From CAYLHF01 sp964383365 (GTDB taxonomy: Bacteria; Bacteroidota; Rhodothermia; Rhodothermales; UBA10348): a DNA stretch of 43,548 nt. The position numbers were made by a program, and so were the translations under genes. The stretch covers positions 1 to 43,548 of the forward strand of contig CAYLHF010000023.1 in NCBI GenBank assembly GCA_964383365.1, given 5' to 3'. The notes below the pieces were generated by a model. That model saw nothing but the letters and a program-made list of their open reading frames with translations, was not told the origin of the DNA and searched no databases. Positions 36,391-43,548 of the stretch are shown here, piece by piece (positions within the stretch are counted from its first letter, which is position 1; each line of letters begins with the position of its first letter).

Positions 36391-37878
36391 GTGACTCAGT
36401 TGGAAGATCGAGACCGTTCGTTGGACACCTCCCGGAAATCATTTCGGAACCATCTTCTTCGTAGAACGGCACCGGCGATTATTGTCTCTCTGTTACTTCT
36501 CTGTACGATCATATGGGCGACAGTCTATCTTGCGTTCAAGATCACAGAAAAGCGCCTCCTTGTCAGCGAAATTAATGAAGTCACGTCCATGGTTGGATAT
36601 AGTGGGACCGATCTGGAACCCGACCGCTATGTATGGCATGAACCACATCATCTCTCCATTTCGATAGGTCGAGACCCTCTTTTCGTACAGGTATTCGATT
36701 CATCAGGCGCGTTGCTGCGCCAATCGGAAAATGCAGTCGAGTTGGAACGGAATAGTGCCTTTCCTGATACGCTGTTTGTACGGTTGGCGGGCACGTCCCG
36801 CAAGAGCATCCAGCCTGCGTCATTCGAGGTCTCAGGACAAGCGTTTCATGTCGCTGTTGGTCGGATAGAGGCTCATTCGGGGCACCTGCTGGGATTCGTA
36901 CAGGTGATGAAATATGCTCCTGATATCCAGACATATCTAACGTACTGGGCTTATCTACTCATAGGCGTATTCTCGTTCTTCAGCATACTGATCATTGGAA
37001 CAATCGCGTGGTCGGCAAACCGGGTACTGAGGCCATTGAAGGCCATCACTCAATACGCGGAACAGGTCTCCATCGATGACCTTGGTGTGCCCCTCGTCAT
37101 TCCTGAATCAGCCGACTTCGAATCGATGGTGCTGGCCACTGCGCTCAATGATCTCACGACGCGCCTGAAGACAATGATCGATGGAGTCAGACAGTTTACG
37201 GCTGATGCGGCTCATGAAATGGTAACGCCGCTCACCATCCTTCGCGGACATATTGACGTAGCATTGCGACGTCCTCGAACCGATGCATCGTACGAGCAAA
37301 CGCTTCGATTTCTCGAGTCCCGGATGGACCAGATGATACGGATGGTCCGAGGTTTGATATTGCTCGCGAGAATGGACGAGTCAAATCATGTGGCAATTGA
37401 GCCGGTAGATATTTCAGTGATCGCAAATACCGTTTATCAGGAACTGGAGGGAGTTGCAAGTTCCAAAGGATTGGATTTTTCGGTCTCCGTCTCTGAACGT
37501 ACCGTCGCAGATGCACAGACAGATCTGATTAAAGAGGCTATCCTGAATCTCGTCGAAAATGCAATCAAGTATACCGAAACCGGATGGATCCGTCTCTCGG
37601 TTGATCGGACCGATGATACCGTTTTGATTCGAGTCGAGGATAGTGGGCCGGGCTTAGAGGCAGAAGAACAGAAACTGATCTGGAGGCGGTTTTACCGGAC
37701 GGCTAAGGCCAGTTTGCAGCGGGTTGAAGGGTCAGGACTTGGCCTTGCGTTGACACAAAAAATAATTACGCGATTAAGTGGTCATGTGGATGTCGTCTCT
37801 ACGCTGGGTGTTGGCAGCCGATTCATCATTTCTCTTCCTGCCACAGGATTTTCCGAGGCGATAGAGAATGAAGAGTGA
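36391..37878 (+). CDS. Membrane sensor histidine kinase
   Basis: A 495-aa partner of the preceding regulator. Order: membrane span 1 (28-50), periplasmic sensor of about 130 residues (51-182) with no family I recognise, span 2 (183-206), HAMP-like linker (about 207-262), dimerisation and phospho-acceptor helix with H275 in AAHEMVTPLT, N box (NLVENAIKYT), G1 box DSGPGL and G2 box GSGLGLAL. The H-box reads HEMVTPL where HELRTPL is usual. The start is GTG 36391, preceded by GAGGCGAGG and CAGG; the nearby ATG at 36371 leads only to a stop. The signal may be redox- or metal-related given its neighbours. Confidence 0.92.
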   Translation: MTQLEDRDRSLDTSRKSFRNHLLRRTAPAIIVSLLLLCTIIWATVYLAFKITEKRLLVSEINEVTSMVGYSGTDLEPDRYVWHEPHHLSISIGRDPLFVQVFDSSGALLRQSENAVELERNSAFPDTLFVRLAGTSRKSIQPASFEVSGQAFHVAVGRIEAHSGHLLGFVQVMKYAPDIQTYLTYWAYLLIGVFSFFSILIIGTIAWSANRVLRPLKAITQYAEQVSIDDLGVPLVIPESADFESMVLATALNDLTTRLKTMIDGVRQFTADAAHEMVTPLTILRGHIDVALRRPRTDASYEQTLRFLESRMDQMIRMVRGLILLARMDESNHVAIEPVDISVIANTVYQELEGVASSKGLDFSVSVSERTVADAQTDLIKEAILNLVENAIKYTETGWIRLSVDRTDDTVLIRVEDSGPGLEAEEQKLIWRRFYRTAKASLQRVEGSGLGLALTQKIITRLSGHVDVVSTLGVGSRFIISLPATGFSEAIENEE

Positions 37879-38059
37879 CCTACTTCTAATCGATCTTTAA
37901 TACTTTCGAACTCCAAGGAATCAGATCGTTCCGTATTGTCGAATTTCATCATTCTGCCTACGTAGTTCTCGCTTCCAGCGGGTCTCATCCTTGACATCGG
38001 GCTTTTCACTACGAGTGAGCTCGCTTTATCAACAGAATACACCGGTCGATGAATTGAAG

Positions 38060-38983
38060 ATGAGCAAACAATCAATCGTGAACGGCAGGGATGAATCTGA
38101 CGGTGATTCATCCAGACGAAAGCGTCGGCTGCATACGATGCACGTCATCCTTGGTATCGTCTGGATTGTAGCAGCCGTCTGGAGTCTTGCTGCAGGACTC
38201 GATTACTATAGATTGCCCCTCTGGGATAAACCGTACGCGCCCGACCATGAGTTATTCAAGCCATCGGGTTTTGTCGGACATGGACTGGGAATACTCGGGA
38301 GTCTGATGATGATCATCGGGGTGAGTATGTATTCACTCCGAAAGCGATATACCCGTCTGCATGGATCGGGGAAACTCAGAAACTGGTTGACGATCCACAT
38401 TTTCCTGTGTACGCTGGGACCGTACTTTGTCATGCTACATACCGCGTTTCGATTTGGGGGAATCATTTCGATTGCTTTCTGGAGCATGGCGCTTGTCGTA
38501 GGGAGCGGTGTTTTTGGACGTTACGTATATACACGTATACCCAAAACGGTCGAGGGTGACTTTATTTCAGAATCCCTCCTTCGTGCAAGAAGGAATCAAT
38601 TGATTCGTTCGATTAGCACGGAGTGTAACGTACCGGAGGAGAAGGTATCGTCCATGCTCGGAATTGTCGCTGCTGAAAAAGCACCTCGCCTGTATGCCGC
38701 AATCATCTCGGCCATTCGATTCGATATGCACAAGCGCAAGTTGCCCGGTGTCTTCGGAACGGCGCTGAAGAAACAGGGAGTCGATCAAGGTTCACGCACC
38801 GAAATTGTCGGAAGGATGATGGATGCGGTCAAGCTCCAACAGCAGGTTACAGTCCTTCTCCCATTTCAGCGTTTATTTGGATACTGGCACGTTTTTCATC
38901 TCCCGCTGGCCATTATCATGTTTCTCATCATGTTTCTCCACGTGGGAGTTGCAGTCATGTTCGGGTATTATTGGATCAGCTAA
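38060..38983 (+). CDS. Multi-histidine membrane protein, candidate b-type cytochrome
   Basis: A 307-aa inner-membrane protein that opens the polyheme operon. It has a basic cytoplasmic start (SRRKRRLH), about five membrane spans (27-46, 73-92, 110-130, 133-156, 275-302), and a large soluble loop between spans 4 and 5. Histidines lie inside or at the edges of spans: H74 in GHGLG, H113 and H127 (14 apart, on one face of a helix), H277, H280 and H294. This spacing fits two b hemes, as in quinol-oxidising cytochrome b subunits; I cannot name a family. ATG 38060 avoids a long unlikely N-terminus. Its stop overlaps the next start (TAATG). Confidence 0.8.
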   Translation: MSKQSIVNGRDESDGDSSRRKRRLHTMHVILGIVWIVAAVWSLAAGLDYYRLPLWDKPYAPDHELFKPSGFVGHGLGILGSLMMIIGVSMYSLRKRYTRLHGSGKLRNWLTIHIFLCTLGPYFVMLHTAFRFGGIISIAFWSMALVVGSGVFGRYVYTRIPKTVEGDFISESLLRARRNQLIRSISTECNVPEEKVSSMLGIVAAEKAPRLYAAIISAIRFDMHKRKLPGVFGTALKKQGVDQGSRTEIVGRMMDAVKLQQQVTVLLPFQRLFGYWHVFHLPLAIIMFLIMFLHVGVAVMFGYYWIS

Positions 38984-39591
38984 TGAAAAATTTCTCAGAC
39001 GGACAAAAGGTTGGTGCAGCGCTTCTGCTTCTGGTAGTGGTGGTCGTCTATTTTGTCGTCCGGACGCCGGGAGGACCTGACAGTGTGGCTCATCCTCAGC
39101 GTGCTCAGGAATCTCCTGTGCCGTCTTCTGGAACAGACGATGAGGCTGTCGAGCCGTCAAAGGATAACGTTAATCATACGTACTTCCAGAGGGTTCAGCG
39201 TCTGAAGATGCAGATCGCTGATGCGCCCGAAGACACGACCGCAATGCGGGAGTTAGCGAGGTTGTATCAGGATGCCCATCAGTCAGTTGAATCAGCGACG
39301 TTATATGAGAGATATTTGGCACTGAATCCAGATTCGAAACAGGAATGGTTGGATCTTGCAGCAGTATATGCCCAGACGACCGACTGGGTCGCAGCGGAAT
39401 CAACCATGGTAAGGACGCTCATACGTTTTCCTGACGATCCGGCAGTGCAATACAATGTGGGGGCCATACGGGCCAATCAGTCTGATTATCAAGGGGCAAG
39501 GGAATGGTGGCAGAAGGTCGCAACACAAAATCGGGATTCGGATCTTCGTGATCGAGCGTTAAAATCGCTTCAAAAAATTCCGGGCACATAA
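38983..39591 (+). CDS. Membrane-anchored TPR protein
   Basis: A 202-aa protein with one N-terminal span (about 9-27, Leu/Val-rich), a polar acidic linker, and TPR-type helix pairs from about residue 68 (TAMRELARLYQDAHQ, ATLYERYLALNPDS, AAVYAQTTDWVAAES, AVQYNVGAIRANQSDYQGA). It resembles the layout of NrfG/CcmI-like factors that present apocytochromes for heme attachment. Being coupled to a candidate cytochrome b and followed by polyheme cytochromes, a chaperone or assembly role is the simplest guess. ATG 38983 shares one base with the previous stop; the cytochrome gene follows after 46 bp. Confidence 0.85.
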   Translation: MKNFSDGQKVGAALLLLVVVVVYFVVRTPGGPDSVAHPQRAQESPVPSSGTDDEAVEPSKDNVNHTYFQRVQRLKMQIADAPEDTTAMRELARLYQDAHQSVESATLYERYLALNPDSKQEWLDLAAVYAQTTDWVAAESTMVRTLIRFPDDPAVQYNVGAIRANQSDYQGAREWWQKVATQNRDSDLRDRALKSLQKIPGT

Positions 39592-39637
39592 GGACATTCA
39601 TCGGAGTCGTGCACAATTGAATTATCGTATTTCTGTT

Positions 39638-41344
39638 ATGAGGGTATGGTTGGTGCTGGCGGTTTTGTCGTCGGTGCCCGTATCCGTTCGCGCGCAACTC
39701 ATTTCGCCGGGAAAGCTCATAGAGGCTCACGCTGAAATCGACCGGATCGATTCCTGTACGAGTTGCCATACACTCGGGAAGAAGAGCGTAGATCCAGCAC
39801 GCTGTCTGGATTGTCACCGGGCACTGAGAACCCGGATCGAATTCGAATCCGGTTTTCACGCTACGGTAAAAGAGCAGACGTGTTCAAACTGTCACAAAGA
39901 TCATTTTGGACGTGATTTTGACCTGGTCCGCTTCGACACAACAGCATTCGATCATCACGATGCCGGATACGACCTCGTAAAGAGTCATGCGGAGGTCACG
40001 TGCTCGACTTGCCACGATGAGCGCTTTATCAGCGCTCCGGATGTCAGGCAATTTAAATCAGAACACGGGGCCCTTGGAAAAACATTTCTCGGACTGGATA
40101 AGCGGTGTGAGAACTGCCATAAATCGGATTCACCCCATGAGACGCAGTTCGGGGATGACGCATGTGTCAATTGTCACGATGAGGATCGGTGGTCGGAACC
40201 GGTCGTGTTTGATCATGATGATGCCCGATTTCGATTGACCGGCAAACATGTGGATGTGACGTGTACATCGTGTCACAAGCCTGATCCGGTAGCGCTTCCT
40301 GACTCGGTCGTAAGTTTTCGTGGGGTGGCGTTTTCATCGTGTCAGTCTTGCCATACAGATCCACATGAGAGTTCTATGGGCTCGGCGTGCAATACATGTC
40401 ATCAGACGCGGGGCTGGGCCGCGATTAAGGGTGGAACTTTTGAGTCTGATTTCGACCATTCAAAGACCGGATTCGCTCTGGTCGGCTTGCATTCCCAACT
40501 GACCTGTAAATCCTGCCACAACAGAGATTCCAATAGTGAAGAAATCCACCTCCGATTTCTTTCGGCTACCCGGGGGAAAACGTATCCAAAGCCGGTCTCG
40601 GAAACGTGCGTATCATGCCACGTGGATGCTCACCAGGGAGAAATGACTCCAGAGTCGGGTATTCTGGAATGCCAGTCCTGTCATTCGGAGGAGGGATGGA
40701 TTCCAAGTTCATTTGATGTCTTCAGACATTCCGACGAAACAAAATTTGAGCTTACCGGCTCTCATTTGGCCGTCCTCTGTTCATCGTGCCACAAGACGGG
40801 TGCAAACGGACATCCCGCATCCTTTAAAGTCGACAATGCGACGTGCAACTCCTGCCATCAGAAGGACGATCCACATAAGAAGCAGTTTGATGAACCCGAT
40901 GGGCTGGCAGCGAAGTGCGAATCGTGTCACACCACAGAATCCTGGAAAGACGCATCCTTGCAATTCAACCATTCGACGACTGATTTTGCGTTGAACGGTG
41001 CACACGAGAACGTGGTGTGTTCGGCCTGCCATACCGCCGATGAGGAGCGACTGGTCCTGTACAATGGTCTTTCGCAAGTCTGTGAGTCTTGTCACAGCGC
41101 AGTAGACCCACATCAGGGACAATTCCAGGATCAGACGTGTGATTCCTGCCACACAACGGATTCATTTCACCTGACTTCATTTGACCATTCGCGTACTCGG
41201 TTTGAACTCGAGGGAGCCCATAAGGAGGTCTCGTGTTCAGGGTGTCACAAGCAGGAACGAGTAGCTGATGGATTACTGTTTACCAGGTTCAAGCCACTCG
41301 GGATGGCTTGTACCGACTGCCATTCTGGATCTGATGAAAAGTAA
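39638..41344 (+). CDS. Multiheme c-type cytochrome with 20 CxxCH motifs
   Basis: A 568-aa exported cytochrome. ATG 39638 starts a signal peptide cut near VRA-Q. I count 20 CxxCH heme-attachment motifs, about one per 28 residues, so nearly all of the protein wraps hemes. Modules repeat the pattern FDH, about 4-6 residues, F-x-L-x-G-x-H, V-x-C-x2-CH, then C-x2-CH-x-D-x-H and C-x2-CH; the extra His residues are good candidates for distal axial ligands (bis-His hemes). No lipobox or sorting tail is seen, so it is probably periplasmic or passed outward. Roles could be electron wire, reservoir or terminal reductase. An earlier TTG start at 39617 is less likely. Confidence 0.93.
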   Translation: MRVWLVLAVLSSVPVSVRAQLISPGKLIEAHAEIDRIDSCTSCHTLGKKSVDPARCLDCHRALRTRIEFESGFHATVKEQTCSNCHKDHFGRDFDLVRFDTTAFDHHDAGYDLVKSHAEVTCSTCHDERFISAPDVRQFKSEHGALGKTFLGLDKRCENCHKSDSPHETQFGDDACVNCHDEDRWSEPVVFDHDDARFRLTGKHVDVTCTSCHKPDPVALPDSVVSFRGVAFSSCQSCHTDPHESSMGSACNTCHQTRGWAAIKGGTFESDFDHSKTGFALVGLHSQLTCKSCHNRDSNSEEIHLRFLSATRGKTYPKPVSETCVSCHVDAHQGEMTPESGILECQSCHSEEGWIPSSFDVFRHSDETKFELTGSHLAVLCSSCHKTGANGHPASFKVDNATCNSCHQKDDPHKKQFDEPDGLAAKCESCHTTESWKDASLQFNHSTTDFALNGAHENVVCSACHTADEERLVLYNGLSQVCESCHSAVDPHQGQFQDQTCDSCHTTDSFHLTSFDHSRTRFELEGAHKEVSCSGCHKQERVADGLLFTRFKPLGMACTDCHSGSDEK

Positions 41345-42419
41345 CTGTTTCTGGTATACCGCTCTCTTAGTCTGCCTTCTTGGGCAGATACCGACGACTG
41401 TTCTGGCACAGAACCAGGATTCTTCCAGCCCGCACGGAGAGTTGAGTATTGCGATTGACTGTAGTCGGTGTCATACCGATAAGGGATGGGTTCCAACGCG
41501 AATTCCCATGGAGTTTGTCCATGCGAGCGATGCGGGGGTCGATCTGGACGGTCGACACGCAGATCTGGAGTGTGTTGCGTGTCACGAACGACTTCGGTTC
41601 GACGAACCGCATATTATCGGTCTGGAGTGTCAGTCTTGCCACACCGATGTCCACGATGGAACGTTATCATCAGAATGTGCCAACTGCCACAAGACCACGC
41701 GTTTCGACGACATGGATGAATTGTCCGTTCATAATGAGACGGCATTTCCCCTTTCCGGTGCCCATGAGGTAATTGCGTGTGAATCATGCCACGCGAACGA
41801 TCGAGGCGGCGCCTATTCGACGATGTCGAGTTCCTGTGATTCTTGCCATCAGGAGGACTACGATAAGACGACTACCATTCCGCATGGAGCGGTCGGTTAT
41901 CCGACTCAATGTGAGAATTGCCACTCGGCGGTATCATGGACGTTCGGAGTTCATTTTGATCACATAGCAGCGTCGAACGGATTTGAATTGACCGGGGGGC
42001 ACCGAAGAATTGAATGCTCGACGTGTCATTCAACACCAAGTTTCGCGTTGGTAGTTCCTGCCGTCGTTGATGACAATTGCGTCGGCTGTCACAACGACGA
42101 CTATCAGCGCGAACACTCGGGAACTGGTTTTTCTACGCAGTGTGTTGACTGCCACAACACGGACGATTGGGAAAACGTCAATTTTAAGGAACATGACTCG
42201 ATCTATTTCCCCATTTTTTCAGGGGAACACAAGGGCGAGTGGGATAGCTGTCAAACGTGTCATACCACTCAGAGGGTGTACAATACATTCACGTGTTTCG
42301 ATTGCCATGAGCACAGGCAGTCGAGTATGGACAAGGAACACCGTGAAGTCGGCGGTTATGTTTACGAAAGCACGGCGTGTCTGAACTGTCATCCGAGAGG
42401 AAACAAAGAAGACGACTGA
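41334..42419 (+). CDS. Multiheme c-type cytochrome with 13 CxxCH motifs
   Basis: A 361-aa exported cytochrome. ATG 41334 lies 11 bases inside the end of the previous gene and begins a signal peptide ending VLAQ. Thirteen CxxCH motifs are present. The same FDH ... GFELTGGH ... C-x2-CH module is seen, plus a new one: NCVGCH, DYQREH, GTGFSTQCVDCH, DDWENVNF. That second module recurs in the next cytochrome, so the two are paralogues by tandem duplication. The last two motifs, CFDCHEH and CLNCHPRG, close the chain. No membrane span follows the signal. Overlap with both neighbours shows coordinated production. Confidence 0.93.
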   Translation: MKSNCFWYTALLVCLLGQIPTTVLAQNQDSSSPHGELSIAIDCSRCHTDKGWVPTRIPMEFVHASDAGVDLDGRHADLECVACHERLRFDEPHIIGLECQSCHTDVHDGTLSSECANCHKTTRFDDMDELSVHNETAFPLSGAHEVIACESCHANDRGGAYSTMSSSCDSCHQEDYDKTTTIPHGAVGYPTQCENCHSAVSWTFGVHFDHIAASNGFELTGGHRRIECSTCHSTPSFALVVPAVVDDNCVGCHNDDYQREHSGTGFSTQCVDCHNTDDWENVNFKEHDSIYFPIFSGEHKGEWDSCQTCHTTQRVYNTFTCFDCHEHRQSSMDKEHREVGGYVYESTACLNCHPRGNKEDD

Positions 42420-43548
42420 TGAGACGTCGTATCGTCATAGTATGTTTTTTATCTGGACTCATATGGCTCGAATCGGCGTCGGCCCAAACCGGAGGGTCGA
42501 TCAATCCGCACGGACCACTACCGGAGAATCTTGCATGCACTTCCTGTCACACTAAAAGCGCGTGGACACCGCTTCGTACTCCGCTGGATTTTAATCATGG
42601 AGAGTCGACCGATTTCGCCCTCCTTGGCCGACATGGAGAAGTGACGTGCGCGTCATGTCATGGGGGACTTCGCCTGAACACGTTGGATGAGATGGGTGCT
42701 GATTGTGCGAATTGCCACGCTGATGTTCACGAAGATTATTTTGCACGATCATGTGACACGTGTCACTCAACCGACTCCTTTCAGGACGTAGACGGACTCC
42801 TGATTCATTCGGAATCCAGCTTCCCTCTCTCCGGGGCACACGTGACTTTATCCTGTGAAAGCTGCCACCCGGACGGCTTTGGGTCGGCACTACTCGGCCA
42901 GGAGAATACATGCATCTCGTGCCATAATTCGGACTACACGGATAATGGGGTCATAGACCACGTGGGTTTGGGTTTTCCTGTTACGTGTGAAAACTGTCAT
43001 GGAACGCTCGTCTGGCAGACCGCACTATTTGACCACGCGGCTCAGTCGAACGGGTTCGATCTGATCGGGTCCCATGACGTGCTTTCGTGCGATAATTGTC
43101 ACACCGTACCCGATTTGGGACTCCTGTTTACGCCTGTCAATCAGAATGACTGTGTTTCTTGCCACAAAACTGATTACGAGCGTGAGCATGGAGGGAGTAC
43201 TATTCCCGACACGTGTGTAGACTGTCATTCTGCGAGCACGTGGGGTAATCCCGTATTTAATCATGTTGAAGGCTCCGGCGGATTCGCTCTGGTAGGTGCC
43301 CACGAAAATCTGGTGTGCGAAAGCTGTCATCGGACGCCTGATTTAGCCTTGCTTTTTGCGCCATCCAACCAGGACGACTGCATATCGTGTCATCAGTCTG
43401 CGTACGACGATAATCATGGAGGGACCGGATTTCCGCGAACGTGTCTCGACTGTCATTCCGAAACAACCTGGGCGAATCCGACATTCGAGCATGCGCTTGT
43501 TGCAAATGGCTTTGATCTCGTCGGCGCTCATGAGGTACTTGACTGTGA
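42419..43548 (+). CDS. Multiheme c-type cytochrome, cut by the window end (at least 13 CxxCH)
   Basis: The gene starts at ATG 42419, sharing one base with the previous stop (TGATG), and stays open to the last base, so the C-terminus is missing. The 376 visible codons encode a signal peptide (ASA before Q) and 13 complete CxxCH motifs. From about residue 170 on, a repeat of roughly 75 residues recurs: FDH or FNH, GF(D/A)L(I/V)G(S/A)H, C-x2-CH, CVSCH or CISCH, DY/AY-x3-H, GTGFP, C-x-DCH, TW-x-NP. The sequence is still inside another repeat unit at the edge, so more hemes are certain to be encoded beyond. It is the third cytochrome of the operon. Confidence 0.93.
   Translation, partial: MRRRIVIVCFLSGLIWLESASAQTGGSINPHGPLPENLACTSCHTKSAWTPLRTPLDFNHGESTDFALLGRHGEVTCASCHGGLRLNTLDEMGADCANCHADVHEDYFARSCDTCHSTDSFQDVDGLLIHSESSFPLSGAHVTLSCESCHPDGFGSALLGQENTCISCHNSDYTDNGVIDHVGLGFPVTCENCHGTLVWQTALFDHAAQSNGFDLIGSHDVLSCDNCHTVPDLGLLFTPVNQNDCVSCHKTDYEREHGGSTIPDTCVDCHSASTWGNPVFNHVEGSGGFALVGAHENLVCESCHRTPDLALLFAPSNQDDCISCHQSAYDDNHGGTGFPRTCLDCHSETTWANPTFEHALVANGFDLVGAHEVLDC

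Overview
The window is bacterial and best fits a marine-type member of the Rhodothermota/Balneolota group within the Bacteroidota superphylum. Reasons: a giant secreted protein that ends in a type IX secretion (Por) sorting domain of the NYPNPFNP type, several upstream matches to the Bacteroidota -7 box TAnnTTTG with few good Shine-Dalgarno sites, an SDR-type threonine dehydrogenase next to kbl, and many beta-propeller and FG-GAP surface proteins. The phylum call is inference. A run of 100 Ns and a gene cut off at the right edge indicate a draft or metagenome contig. No tRNA, rRNA, CRISPR array, transposase or phage gene was seen.

Positions 1-17210 are mostly housekeeping metabolism in short transcription units on both strands. 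They hold a CDP-alcohol phosphatidyltransferase, malic enzyme, a membrane-anchored TlpA-like thioredoxin, a variant galactokinase, an unrecognised protein with 2H-like segments, an alpha/beta hydrolase, an MBL-fold hydrolase, a long-chain polyprenyl diphosphate synthase, and an iron/cobalamin-type ABC permease with its binding lipoprotein but no ATPase. These are followed by a diacylglycerol kinase-like lipid kinase, deoC, a SPOR lipoprotein, the divergent pair ppgK/pgm (glucose to G6P to G1P), and a DAHP synthase with unusual motif residues.

Positions 17499-25219 form one giant secreted protein. It has six GEVED repeats, a GDD-rich beta region, about seven fibronectin-III-like domains and a T9SS tail. 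It is interrupted only by an assembly gap whose flanks are an identical 55-base overlap; collapsing the overlap restores one frame. Tdh and Kbl (25283-27526, minus strand) make a threonine-to-glycine operon.

Positions 27837-43548 are the most interesting part, apparently a cell-envelope redox locus. It has four blocks. (1) A plus-strand operon of secreted proteins: a choice-of-anchor-B type protein, a YncE-like propeller and an FG-GAP lipoprotein. (2) A converging minus-strand operon of four overlapping or abutting genes: an 84-aa membrane protein, an unlisted 53-aa membrane protein, a ferric-reductase-like membrane domain fused to a Rieske domain, and a 247-aa anchored protein with a Cys/His motif. 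(3) A two-component system. (4) A tightly packed plus-strand operon: a multi-histidine membrane protein, an anchored TPR protein, and three consecutive multiheme c-type cytochromes with 20, 13 and at least 13 CxxCH motifs. The third runs off the window. Together they suggest a quinol- or Rieske-linked inner-membrane module feeding periplasmic or extracellular polyheme wires, under its own sensor. That function is inference; the gene content is read directly.
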